DNA from: Heterobilharzia americana
Taxonomy: Eukaryota > Platyhelminthes > Trematoda > Strigeidida > Schistosomatidae
Length of the DNA: 64,000 bases
NCBI GenBank assembly: GCA_944470555.2
Contig: OX104134.1
Coordinates: 7,853,248-7,917,247, forward strand
Direction: 5' to 3'
Shown here: positions 35,945-46,500 of the stretch, one piece after another
Layout of the letters: every line of letters starts with the position of its first letter
Numbering within the stretch: the stretch's first letter is position 1
Made by a program: the position numbers and the translations under genes
The notes under the pieces: model-generated
Databases searched by the model: none
Seen by the model: the letters and a program-made list of their open reading frames with translations, nothing else
What the model was told of the DNA's origin: nothing

Positions 35945-36415
35945 CTCCATCATGGATTGACATCAGCTGGATGAACATTGAAAACCTGGGAACACTGAAC
36001 AACTGTTTGGTTCTAGCATGAGACTCCTCCGCAGTACGCAACCATGACCTCACCAGGGATCTAGCCCGCTGTCTTCAGGTTCCTTTACTGTTGAACCATT
36101 GGGCAGGAATCCAGTGGTACATATTTCCAACTTCTGTCAGTTCAGGATATAGCGCGACCATCACCTAATATCATCGTTGGGTATTTTCAATAGTAATAAT
36201 AATTCACTTTATTCTAAACAATTTGTGGTGGAATTCTGAACTCTCTGTCTTCACAGCCGACTGATTTGCCCCATCCGCTATGAATCAAGCTTAGGACTTT
36301 CGGGTTTCACGGCGAATGCATTATTCATTTAGCCACTGGGTAGGAGTTCATTCGTTCACAGTTTCTAGCTCCTGTCAATTCGTGATGTAGCGCGACTATC
36401 GATTGGATCATGGCT
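35945..36415. repeat. Family S SINE copies, tandem
   Basis: Copy one (35950-36160): TTGACATCAGCTGGATGAAC, ATTGAAAACCTGGGAACACTG, ATGAGACTCCTCCGCAGTAC, then minus-strand boxes CCCAATGGTTCAACAG and GGGCTAGATCCC. The 3' half of a second copy (36240-36400) repeats the AGCTCCTGTCAATTCGTGATG ending, with minus-strand AGTGGCTAAATGAATAATGC and CTAAGCTTGATTC. Both end in a TAGCGCGACTATC-like block. Confidence 0.7.
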
Positions 36416-36524
36416 TCTCATTAGACTTCCAGGATATCCATCTAGAAGCATGTCACTAATTAATACTATGCAGTAATTTAATTTGAGGTTTATGGGGACT
36501 TTATGTTTAAGATAGCATTGATCA

Positions 36525-36665
36525 CGGAGTGACATCAGTTGAAGAATCATTGAAAACCTAGCCGGGTCGTGGGTGCGTACTAGTGAGGTGTAGCATACTA
36601 GGACGAAACGGGTGTCCAGCGCACCCAGGTTTTCACTATTTCTACAACTGATGTCAGTCCGCAAT
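36525..36665. repeat. Family S foldback
   Basis: The left half reads plus-strand GACATCAGTTGAAGAATCATTG then AAAACCTAGC. The right half is the reverse complement of the same start (GTTTTCACTATTTCTACAAC, TGATGTC). The arms form a hairpin with the CACTGG...CGTTTCGTCCTAG block in reverse. It is a SINE head pasted against an inverted copy of itself. Confidence 0.7.
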
Positions 36666-37099
36666 GAAGGTTACCTTAAATATAAAGTTTTTCTTGACTT
36701 AAAAATGCACTGACTAATCATCAGCGTGTGTTGCTCTATTTTTTAAGTAGGAAATGAAATCCATCTTCAGAGTTTGATTTTATGATTTATCATAAAGAAT
36801 TATTAGTTATTTAACCAAAACAAATCATAGAGTTCTCAGGTAACTGATCTATGAGCTAACCTGATCCAAAGCAAACTCTAAAACAGAGTCAATAAGTAAT
36901 CACAGCTTACACTTCAGGAATACTGTTCGAGGTTTACATTCTAAAGGTGAAATTTGTTAAGAGAGCTTTAAATATCATCCTTGTGTGAAGTCAGCAATGA
37001 ACCTATAATGTAGATATATTTAATTCCGATTACTTGAACAACAGGCGTTCTAATAGTGGATATCATACAATCATGTCGAAGAACTTCTAAAAAAGGAAG

Positions 37100-37530
37100 T
37101 GGTGACAGATAGGCGCTAGCATTGGAGTTCAGTACGTGCATCTCGTCCTATTTGAGACTAGTCAACCCTATGTATCTGCCTCCCAGAGACTGGTGTTGTT
37201 CCCGTTAGGACGAGAACGTAGAACCAGTCGCTTCAAGCGCTAAAAGCTTATCCGATAGGCTAATGAGTTCTGAAAGTCACCTCATATGTGACAAAAACAG
37301 TGCAGTTTTTTTAATTGTAGGTGATGAGTCTCCATTCTTAAGCTTGAAGCGATTAATTCTGGGTTGGGTGGACATATCACTCACTGCGAAGCTGGTAAAT
37401 CCAGTGAACTAGTCTCAAATAAGACGAATGGCTCTTCCTGGATTATGCTGCTAGCCACTAACCATCATTAATATCAAAATTGAAAATATGGGCAATATCG
37501 AGACATCCGCACGGCAGCCCATTTGCCACT
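37100..37530. repeat. Pair of inverted ribozyme SINE copies
   Basis: The minus strand at about 37170-37108 reads GGCAGATACATAGGG, TTGACTAGTCTCAAATAGGA, CGAGATGCACGTACTGAACTC, then AATGCTAGCG. The plus strand at about 37388-37456 reads GCTGGTAAATCCAGTGAACT, AGTCTCAAATAAGACGAA, TGGCTC, TTCCTGGATTATGCTGCTAG, CCACTAACC. Both keep the hammerhead stem layout but have lost the CTGATGA box. The block after the second copy (ATTAATATCAAAATTGAAAA, GGGCAATATCGAGACATCC) matches the 1.5-kb repeat. Tail-to-head spacing gives a tRNA-like segment in between. Confidence 0.65.
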
Positions 37531-37539
37531 AGTGGCTCA

Positions 37540-38517
37540 TCATTTTGATTAAATCACCGACAATGATTCACAAGCTATAGCATCAAAAAAAGAAAACTGA
37601 TTGCTGTATCACTAGCGGATGACTGCAAACCACATTCTAGATGACATATTTTGGTTACCGTTTAGTAAGTAGATTCTCTTGTGTTTATATATTTATGCTG
37701 ATAGTAAGCTAAACAGTAGTAGAGTATATTCAGTAGGAGAGTAGTAATTCTAGTATATAACCATCGACATTTTATTTATGCTATTTCAGCGACTAATATC
37801 TCTTGTTTACATTCGTTGTGCTGTAATATATTTGGGTACAGAAAGTTAAGCATTTGTTTGCATTGGTGACTAAATTCCTTATTTGTGCCCAACAGCCAAC
37901 AGTTAATCCATTAGTCGCTGAAAAACGTCAACATAGTTAAACGAGTTAGATTTTCCGCACCATCTTATGCAATCTTTCACGACGTATTAGTATGACGTCG
38001 GATAGTAAGTTATTTAGTATTTAGTTTAGTTAAAGGTAAAAAGCTAGACGCAAACATAGATGCTGCAGTCTGTTTTATGTTATTTCAGCTGGATTTATTG
38101 CTTCTCGGACTTACACACTGACCTCCAAAGTTCCGGACTTCAATCATAGCATTGTGGTTGACGGTTAGTATTCAACAGTCTCCATAGAAAATATTTTAAT
38201 AGCAAGCATGGTTCACCTGTTTGTCTGTGGTCATAATACTTATTCTTAAATTTTCACTGTCTTGTTTTGTGTGATATCATGTCTTCGTAACATTTTTAAA
38301 CAATAATTTAAAAGTGAGTTCTAAATTTCATGGAGATTGTTGACATTGTCGCAATAGAGTAGGTTATTGTAAGAAATATTGGCATCATTCCACTTTATAC
38401 ATGATCAGAGTATGACCATAGCTTTGTACAGGAATGTATAAAACGCAGGTTATGCACTAACCTAGTTCGATATATTTATCTGCTTCTAAGCAAATGCGAT
38501 GAAAGTGTGGAGTTTTG
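37540..38517. other. Non-coding, nothing recognised
   Basis: A/T-rich sequence up to the assembly gap. No HMGR catalytic exon was found here on either strand. Confidence 0.4.
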
Positions 38518-38893
38518 NNNNNNNNNNNNNNNNNNNNNNNNNNNNNNNNNNNNNNNNNNNNNNNNNNNNNNNNNNNNNNNNNNNNNNNNNNNNNNNNNNN
38601 NNNNNNNNNNNNNNNNNNNNNNNNNNNNNNNNNNNNNNNNNNNNNNNNNNNNNNNNNNNNNNNNNNNNNNNNNNNNNNNNNNNNNNNNNNNNNNNNNNNN
38701 NNNNNNNNNNNNNNNNNNNNNNNNNNNNNNNNNNNNNNNNNNNNNNNNNNNNNNNNNNNNNNNNNNNNNNNNNNNNNNNNNNNNNNNNNNNNNNNNNNNN
38801 NNNNNNNNNNNNNNNNNNNNNNNNNNNNNNNNNNNNNNNNNNNNNNNNNNNNNNNNNNNNNNNNNNNNNNNNNNNNNNNNNNNNNNNNNNNNN
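38518..38893. other. Assembly gap (376 N)
   Basis: A run of N. The gap ends inside family B sequence, so the 5' part of B5 is missing or unresolved. Any reading frame drawn across it is meaningless. Confidence 1.
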
Positions 38894-39640
38894 GTCTCCA
38901 TGGACAAATGGAAGCTGATAGAGGGGGGAGAGGAAGATGGTGAAGCAGAAGATGAACCAGTGCATTGCATTGCATTGTATTGCAGTGCAGTGCGGGGATG
39001 AACAACGAAAAGAGGAATTGAACACAACCTACAAAACACTACACTGGACAAAGAAGCGAAGAAGAGTGCACGGAAAGACAAAAGACACTTCTACGACACA
39101 CTTGCAAGTGAAGCAGAACAGGCTGCAGGTAGGAGAGACAGAGACATGACAACATTATATCAAATAACCAGGGAGGGAAGAGATCAACGCAGACGAAACC
39201 AATGAAAGGTAGTGAAGTACAGCTAGCTACTAAAGAGGAGAAACAGAGGGAACGATAGGCTTACCACTTCAAACAGCTCTTGAGTCGACCACCACCACCT
39301 GCAACTCGTCCAGAAATACCACCAGCAACGGCAGAACTACCAGTGAAGACAGGCCCTCCGACGAAAAGCAGAAGTGAAGTCCTGAATGGCATAAAACTGC
39401 TGAAAACCAGCAAAGTAGAAGGACGAGATGGAATTCTGCCAGAAGCACTGAAAACAGGCGCAGAGACGACAGCAGACATGCTCGCACCACTAATGCAGAA
39501 AGTTTGCAATGAAGAAAGGAAAGATACCTGCAGACTGATTGGAAGAAGGACTATCTTGTCAAACTCCAGAAGAAGGGAGACACCTAAGTGAGTGCTTGCA
39601 AGAACTGGCGAGGAATCATGCTCCTGACCGTGTACTCAAC
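38894..39640 (+). mobile_element. Family B retrotransposon fragment B5
   Basis: It starts at the gap with MDKWKLIEGGEEDGEAEDEP codons and continues through the linker to the RT start: PPPATRPEIPPATAELPVK, a KTSKVEGRDGILPEALKTG block, AETTADMLAPLMQKVCNEE. Similarity stops at about 39640 (GCGAGGAATCATGCTCCTGACC, corresponding to about 56055 in B2). A GCATTGCATTGTATTGCAGT tract at 38961-38990 is a local expansion. Frames are broken. Confidence 0.85.
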
Positions 39641-41530
39641 ACCCACTTTAACCGTCTATAACGTAGATGACCAGTGGACTTCCGATGGCAGTTGAATTGT
39701 CAGTTCAGTCCTTCAAATGAATTTATCGAAGAATAACTTCATTTTCTGTTGTATCTATGGAGACATGGTCTATCAACTTAAGCATTTAACGTACAACCAC
39801 GGGTATTGGGTTCAAACTCAATTGCACCTACTTCGGCCACGGTAGCATCATAAGCCTTCAGACAATAAGTGTGATTCATACCCTATTATTATATAGACAT
39901 CTGTAGCAGATTAAGGTACATTTATTTTAGTTGGTCATAGTTTCTTCTCTTATGTCAAGTACTCATTTCCTCTGATATTAATCTCATGATACCGTTTTCG
40001 TTTTTTCCGGTCATAAAATTTCCGACTTATCATGTAAGGATGTAAATAGCACTACATAGGTTAATAAGTCAGTATAATGCACTGAACATTATACATTTGT
40101 AAATTAGTTTTCACGCACCAGAATGTTTGGTAACGTTACCTAAAAATCAGTGAAAACTATGTAGTTATCCGTCTGTATATACTTCATTTCTTTTTTATCA
40201 CGTACTTATGAATTTTACACATACAGTTCAGTTGTATTACGTTCTATAACATGCATGTGACTTCTGTTGATGCAAACACTTTGTTGTCGTTAAGTTTGTA
40301 TACTTACACTGTATTAACTGTATGAGTAAAAGATCTTTTGTGAAGCAGTTTTTCATTTGACAAGTATATGAGGGCTGACTATATTAGATGTAAAGATATT
40401 CAATTTTTATAACTGGTCAAATGAAGACTTCTAGAATGGTGCTGGTCTAGCGTAAACAGTGAACTAAAAAAGCGTCTCACTTCAGTTCGTGGAAAAGAAG
40501 CATGTGAATTGTGAACTGAATCGATTTGTCACGTGATGTTTCACAGCATGCTGTGCAGAAAGCACAATGTAGTGACTTCCATGTGATATTCAGCAACGTA
40601 AATCATCTTGCAGTATTTTCTGTACATATTTTTCTCATTTGTCTGTATGACTATCATGTTATGTGGATGAAAATTATTAGTCACTGAAAATTCAAAGTGA
40701 AAATAAAAGATAAACTATAAATCGAATCTCTGGAGAAGATGCGTTCAGAAAAATTTACAAAACGTTCAGTAGTAGCTGTTCATATAGGGCTTTGAGCATT
40801 TCACTGCACCAATAATCAAATTAAGTGGAAGGAAACATCAATCACTTAGTGTATATTTATACACGATGTTTCAAATAGTTGTAACCGATAGGAATTGAAC
40901 AACATGTATTCATTTCTAGATGAGTAAGCCAATAAAATTAAAGACACTAGATATCTACTGAATGCGCCTGACTTCAATTCCCTTTTAGTCTGTTTATTAA
41001 ATTATTATTTACCGGACTGTGTTTCGCAGATCATTATCCATATTCATATCAAAAAATCCCACAACCTCGAGACTAAGTTTATATAGTTCTGATTCTCTTT
41101 TTTGATATCGTGTAATGGGATTTTCTACATATCTGGAACAGGTGCTGAGTCACTTCGGTTGAAACTATCTGGTGTTGATTTGATTAGCAGAGATTCCATC
41201 CTCAATTTATTTTTTCATCCATCTGAAGTTGTTTTTTAATACTTACTGTATCCCTCATTGTTGTATGGTTGTGTGTAACTGCATGCGTAGCTATAACCGA
41301 GTTTTTCCTCTAATTCTTTGTCTTATTAGGATCTACTACTCTTGGTTTAGTTAAGTTTTTGTGCTAGGACAGTCTTATCGGTCCTGCCCAACTACTTTGA
41401 CTCACTTATTCGACCTCGCAATCATTGCAAGAGTTTCGGTGAACTCAATTGTTTTGCCTAATGAGATCAATAAAATCTTTTTACCTATAAAGCTCCTATC
41501 CAAGTTACTTTGTCAGTAATTTGTCAGGCA
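39640..41530. other. 1.9-kb unidentified insert between B5 and B6
   Basis: B5 stops at the RT position equal to B2 56055 and B6 resumes at the position equal to B2 56310, so this block replaces about 250 bases of RT. No ORF of note. The right end contains GATCAATAAAATC (polyadenylation-like) and, at 41020-41060, ACCGGACTGTGTTTCGCAGATC. From 40484 onward it is also present, reversed, at 62950-64000, so it moved or was copied together with B6. It could be an LTR-like or Penelope-like piece; I cannot name it. Confidence 0.55.
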
Positions 41531-42652
41531 GTTGCCACAAATCTCTATCAACCTCATTCAACAGATATATGCTGTATGGTGCTACATGTCGAGTGATTCA
41601 CAATGGAAAGCTCAGTGACCCCTTTGAAGTTAAGACAGAAGTAAGACAAGGCTGCCGCCTACCATCACCCATGATCTTCCTGATTGTGGTCGACTGGACT
41701 GGATCGTGAAGCAAATCATGAGGAGCGAGAAGATGAGCATGCGCTGGCTGGACCGATGAAAAGACCCCAGGAAATTCGGATTTTGCCGATGACGATGATT
41801 TATGTCTAATGTCTTGTAGCACAAACTCAAAGATCTACAGGAGAAAACCAACAAGTTGACAGAAGAGGCAGGGCAGCGAAAACGGGACTTCAAGTGAATG
41901 TAGAGAAGACGGAAGTGATGAAGATACCCAACCAACAACAGCATCAACAACAAGAGGCACCAATCACCGTGAATGGGAGAAACCTAAAGGAAGTAGTCTC
42001 TTTCACACACACCTACCTAGGCAGCATCGTTTCAACTACAGGCGGCGGCGGCACAGATGAGAATGTCAAAGCCAGGATCAGAAAGCAAGACAGGTCCTCA
42101 TGAATCTGAAATAATCAGTGTGGAGATCTACTGCACTGCACTCAGCATAAAGAACAAGATTGGGATTTACAACACTAATATTAGTCAGGTCAGTGCTCTT
42201 ATATGGTTCGGAAACTTGGCGAGTCACGAAAAGCACTTCCAACAAACTACAGACATTCATCAACAGTTGCCGCCTACTCTCACTCAATACTGAAGATGGA
42301 GATCAGATGGCTAGAATAAGAAGAATAAGCAACAAGAAACTCTGACTGGCCGACACCGAACCAACCAAGAACCCATAGCCCAACAAATATGCGGAGGAAA
42401 GTGGAGATGGATTGGACATACACTAAGAAGACCATTCGGTGACATCTCGCGTCGGACCAGGCCCTCGAGTGAAATCTAAAGGGGAAACGACGAGTTGGGC
42501 GTCTGAGACGAGGGTGACATGGAGGAGCTTGTGTGAGGAAGAAATGAAAACTTGTGGTCAGTCGTGGAGCCAGGTTCAAGAGACTACAGAGAAGAGAGTG
42601 AAATGGAGGCGTGCTACTGAAGCTCCATGTTCCACTAGGAACCCAAGAGACA

Positions 42653-42664
<12 letters not shown>
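40484..42664 (+). repeat. Left arm of a 2.18-kb inverted duplication
   Basis: Every position x pairs with 104484 minus x on the opposite strand as far as I could check, including all long open frames (41521 with 62963, 42657 with 61827). No insertion or deletion occurs over the length. The duplication continues past the right end of the window, so the true unit is longer. It stops exactly at the TAA tail of B6. Confidence 0.95.
41530..42655 (+). mobile_element. Family B retrotransposon 3' fragment B6
   Basis: RT C-terminal half: SSDSQWKAQ-frame CRVIHNGKLSDPFEVKTEVR, PMIFLIVVDW, a frameshifted FADD region near 41780, MNVEKTEVMKIPNQQQHQQQ, LYGSETWRVTKSTSNKLQTF, KWRWIGHTLRRP in another frame, and a final frame at 42439-42657 ending CSTRNPRDK then the TAA tail. 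The 3' end lies 140 bases from HMGR exon 42804-43022, within the intron after it. It is dead (several frameshifts) but the sequence is duplicated intact at 61.8-63 kb. Confidence 0.85.

Positions 42665-42719
<55 letters not shown>
42655..42719. repeat. (TAA)n tail of B6
   Basis: About 21 TAA units directly after the last codons; the first unit is the stop codon. The inverted copy at 61818 has only about four units before unrelated flank. Confidence 0.9.
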
Positions 42720-42803
42720 GCTGGTTCTATTAGCTAACACCGATTGCGATGTTCAAGTCTGAAAATTATTCAACAATATAAAATGAGGATTACTATGACT
42801 CAC

Positions 42804-43022
42804 CTCTTCGCAGCATTGACCATATACCAAACGATAATCATAATCCTTATACGGAATGCGCTCAATTATGTGTGAATTATTAAGAAATGTTGACAAGTCT
42901 AAGCGTCGAAGTTCAACAGCTCGTGATGGATTACGTACAACTGATTCTAATTCACGAGTTTTAAGTTGCCCATTTGATATTAGTTTCAAAATCTCCATAT
43001 CAGATAGCTCATGTCCTAATCC
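42804..43022 (-). CDS. HMGCR: HMG-CoA reductase, exon at the start of the catalytic domain
   Basis: This 73-codon exon is phase 0 at both ends (acceptor TTATTTCTTAG|GG, donor GAAGAG|GTGAGT). It encodes GLGHELSDMEILKLISNGQL, KTRELESVVRNPSRAVELRR, then IERIPYKDYDYRLVYGQCCE and E. This is the class I HMG-CoA reductase N-domain: the helix ending LE-x-V...RAV-x-x-RR, the PYxDYxYxLVxGxCCE signature, and the glutamate before VIGYMP that is catalytic in the family. The enzyme reduces HMG-CoA to mevalonate with NADPH at the ER membrane. Flukes use the product for dolichols, quinones and prenylation, not sterols. The next exon (VIGYMP...) was not found; the downstream intron is filled by B6. Confidence 0.88.
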
Positions 43023-43029
43023 CTAAGAA

Positions 43030-43640
43030 ATAAGAAGACAGGATGATGATAATAACTGAGCAGTAAAATAAAATACTGGGTTTTATAATTACAGAACTGG
43101 TTGCCAGAAAGTAAACAATACTAATCTTTTGATCTTGACTGCCTATCGGAATTTACTTATAAAACAGACTAGTATGTTACTAGTACGCACTACTCGCTGT
43201 TGTTTTTTCGTAGGCAATATTCAATACGCAAGAAAAGAAATGATGCTTTATAAAATATGAACATCTGCTTACACTATAATATCCTGTTCTATCTGACTAT
43301 TCAGCAGACTGAAGCAATAACCACAAGAAATCAATGATGCGAAACTATTTAACACATCACATATGGTGCTACTAGTCAACAGAGTAACATAAAAGCAACC
43401 AAAGCTTGAAAATGGTTACTATCCAGAGAATAATTCATATGCTTTATCTAGAACTCCAGAATTGCCATTCTCCAACCCCAAATCCTGTAATTACTTCTCT
43501 GGATGCACTGCCACAAAAAGTAGATACAAGTCTCAGAACGAACTTGGTGTATCATAACTTGCTGATGAGTGCTAAAGTGACGATTCATGCTAGATGCTCA
43601 CGACAATACAGTACAAAAGAACTATAAAAGTCTTCAAAGT
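43030..43640. other. HMGR intron
   Basis: No second gene. The open frame at 43406-43627 on the plus strand has no domain. Confidence 0.5.
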
Positions 43641-43649
43641 AGTTTTCAT

Positions 43650-43925
43650 TATGGACTGATGTCAGACAGAGTCACGAAGACCTAAATGAGACCATCTGAA
43701 AGTTGCTTCGTCGTAGTTTGGGACTCTTCTAAAGTGCACATCAACGACCCCATTAGGGATTAGGCCCAGGGGCACCAAACTTTGCAGTGAGAACGGCGAA
43801 TCGTTAGGTCTCACAGTGAAGTTTTCAAATGCTAATAGTAACTCATTTGAATAACACATAAGTGTATAACTCAGACTGCAGTATTCTTGATGAAGCCTGA
43901 TAGTTCTGGGTCCCATCTCTATAGG
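43650..43925. repeat. Family S SINE copy in HMGR intron
   Basis: GACTGATGTCAGACAGAGTC, TTTGGGACTCTTCTAAAGTG, CACATCAACGACCCCATTAG, GGATTAGGCCCAGGGGCACC follow the order of the other family S copies, with more divergence. The right edge is uncertain. Confidence 0.6.
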
Positions 43926-44125
43926 GTTTATGGATGTACTATACCGACGAGTGATGAAACCAGAAAAATGTATGTTTAGTGCTCAATGTTTCAGAAAAGA
44001 ATAAACCGCACAACGTGTGGGAACCAATAATTTATCAAAAACTATCAATTCAATAAACTTAAGCATTATGAGAAGTTATATACCGAACCATAAAATCATA
44101 AAAGTATGTAACTTAGTGTATTTAC

Positions 44126-44251
44126 CTGTTTAATTTTTGAAGTCAGTGCATCCAAATTCAGTACACCAGACATGTATTCACTATCCTTTCTATCTGTACC
44201 CAAAGACAGAGAGGTAGGCATAGGCTCGTTTTCAGCATCATGATCCTTAGC
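44126..44251 (-). CDS. HMGCR: HMG-CoA reductase, linker exon
   Basis: A 42-codon exon, phase 0 to phase 0, bounded by acceptor ACGTTTCAG|GC and donor AAACAG|GTAAAT. It encodes AKDHDAENEPMPTSLSLGTD, RKDSEYMSGVLNLDALTSKI and KQ. This hydrophilic, Ser- and acid-rich stretch fits the poorly conserved linker between the membrane part and the catalytic part of class I reductases. It joins in frame to the exon at 43022. Its assignment rests on strand, phase, position and composition, not on a conserved motif, so it is less certain than its neighbour. Confidence 0.7.
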
Positions 44252-44259
44252 CTGAAACG

Positions 44260-44940
44260 TATTCAAATTTTTTGAATGGAACACATTATTATGAGTTTAT
44301 CCCCTAATTTCATTAGTAAATGAAATAAAAGGTGATATATATATGAGAAAAAGCTAATCATTTATTATTGAATGCTTGGAGATAGTATGCAGTTATAAAT
44401 CTAAGTCTTGTGCTAGTTTGCCCTAGGTTTGTGGCTTTCAGATGAAAATCGAATATAATGGACTACGATGCAACATCATGTAGATTAATAACGGCGTAGT
44501 ATTTCTAGTCAATAAGTCTTGGAAGACCCAGTGAGTCACAAAGTAATCTTTTGTACAATTCTCTGATTAGCCAAAATTCTGTGCAGAAATATTTTCATTT
44601 AATTTAGATGAGCATACCAACTCAACAGTGACTGGTTACAAAAGATTCACACGATTTAGCTCAATCGCCAATTATTTGCTTACGATGGGATATGATGTTG
44701 ACAGCGAAAATGCTTTTAAAATCATCAATAAAAAGTTTAGCTCTACTCCGCTTCAGTTCGCAGGGAGAAGCTATTTCAGTCAAAAGGTTGAAAACTGATC
44801 TTTGTCTTTAACACTGGTGAGAAGCTTAGACTTTTGTCTTCTGTTCCCGCTTATTTTATTTTTTGTCTTATTAGTGATTATATCCCGCTGATCTTTCACT
44901 CAAATTCACTTTGTTCTACAAAATTAGTCTTTCTTGCCTT
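44260..44940. other. HMGR intron, left of the SR2-like element
   Basis: No exon or repeat is supported. It ends at the target-site duplication of the element at 44955. Confidence 0.5.
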
Positions 44941-44942
44941 GT

Positions 44943-44954
44943 TTAAATTCATCT
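44943..44954. repeat. 5' target-site duplication of SR2-like element
   Basis: TTAAATTCATCT recurs at 48867-48878 after the TGATT-type tail. Confidence 0.85.
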
Positions 44955-45639
44955 CACGACCGATAGCTACAACCTTGACGTGGTCATCGGGCTTGCATAT
45001 CACAATGACCCAACAAGCTATGCTGGTGGAACGCTTGTTCTCTCGAGGTCCTACCATACCAGAAAGGTCTGTTGGATAGTGGTTCGACGAAAAGCAGTTA
45101 CCGTTATAGTGTAAATAGCTACACTTTGATGGGGGTCTGAGGGCGAAGTCGTACTGCTGCTAGCTCGATGGGGTGTGACAGCAGTAAGGTGCTTCCCTTG
45201 GATGACCAGCAGTGCCATGCTGATGCTGCCTTCTCAGTGGAAGGGGGGGTTAGAAAAGGTCGGCCCCAAAAATAACACACTCCACCATGCCCCACGGTCC
45301 GCCAGGCCGGCAGTGTTGGTTCACTTGTCGTTTCTTTTCGACCATCCGGCCCCAAAAATACAAAAGTTCAAAATAATCATACACAAAAGGCTTCGTATGA
45401 CAGGCCTCAAGTAGATGTCCACAGGGCTCTGCGGTCACCCAAATCTCTTTCAGGTACCTTAAGAAGAAATAGCCTTTCACGGTGTGGGTAACCGGGAAGT
45501 GTCAACCGCCCTCACAACTCGATCAGCACTCAAGTTTCCTCAGACTGCTATCCACCACCACCATCATTACCTCCTAATCTTCAATCATGTCTCTCAATTA
45601 ACGATGCTGCATCATCTTCAATTTCTCCTACCTCTGCAG

Positions 45640-46500
45640 CCTTCGACAACGATCTGAGTTCACAGAACAGCTTCCCTGGTCTCCTTAAACCACGCTTCAA
45701 ATTACATATTGAAGCCTTCAATGTCCGCACCCTCCGTCAAATCGGTCAACAGGCTTCGTTAGCAAAGACTTTAGCAACTCGAGCCATGGATGTGTGCTGT
45801 GTTTGTGAGACACGCATACAGGGCCCAAGTGTGGTTATTCACCTGACCTCTCCTGGCCAATCTGGTGAATCCGTGAAATTCACCCTCCGAGTTTCTAGAG
45901 ATTCGATAGCTAGCTCTTGTGGTCTTGCAGGTGTAGGCACAGCACTAAGCACTAGGGCAGAAAACTCACTAATAGACCGGACCTCAGTTGATAGTCGCCT
46001 CTGCGCTACCCGACTGAACGGCACAGTGAGAACTAAAAGGACTAGTGAAACTCGCTGTTGTCTCTTTGTAATCTCTGCTTACGTACCCATTGACTGTAGT
46101 TCGGATGAAGTGAAGGATGAGTTCTACCGTAGACTGCAGGTGACCTCAACGCACAGGTGGGTAGACTGAGTGAGGCAGAAAGGCACTTAGGTGGCACTTT
46201 CGGAATCCCAGCTGAACGTACAGATAACGGTGATCGCCTATTACAACTATGCTCAGATAACCGCCTATTTTTAGCCAGCACCAATTTCAGACATAAAGAA
46301 AGGCACTGTCTGACCTGGCGTCCACCGAGCTCGACTCAGCGATGGACACAGATAGACCACATTGCTATTAGTCATCGCTGGAGAGGATCGGTGGAAGACT
46401 GCCGCTCCTTCTGGAGTACGTGTTTGGACAGCGATCATGCGTTGGTCCGAGCACGTATATGCCTGCGTCTCAATGGACGTAGAAAAAATTTGGCCACTAC
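45640..46500 (+). pseudogene. SR2-like endonuclease domain, with a deletion and frameshift
   Basis: The first frame reads FKLHIEAFNVRTLRQIGQQA, MDVCCVCETRIQG (the ETR strand of AP-like endonucleases), then VISAYVPIDCSSDEVKDEF to about 46138. About 30 residues before GDLNAQVG are missing there and the frame shifts. The second frame (to 46543) continues GDLNAQVGRLSEAERHLGG, GDRLLQLCSDNRLFLASTNF, RWTQIDHIAISHRWRGS and DSDHALVRARI, giving the catalytic GDLN, IDHI and SDH positions. A further shift in an A6 run near 46487 leads into the RT frame. In the family this domain nicks the target DNA strand. Confidence 0.85.

Noticed and set aside
36590..36615. Hammerhead 3' box (TAGGACGAAACGGGTGTCC)
   Set aside because: It is the reverse of the GTTTCGTCCTAGTATG block of family S SINEs; no CTGATGA box or stems nearby.
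38456..39081. Open frames of 139-201 codons spanning the N run
   Set aside because: Most residues are unknown because of the assembly gap; not evidence of coding.
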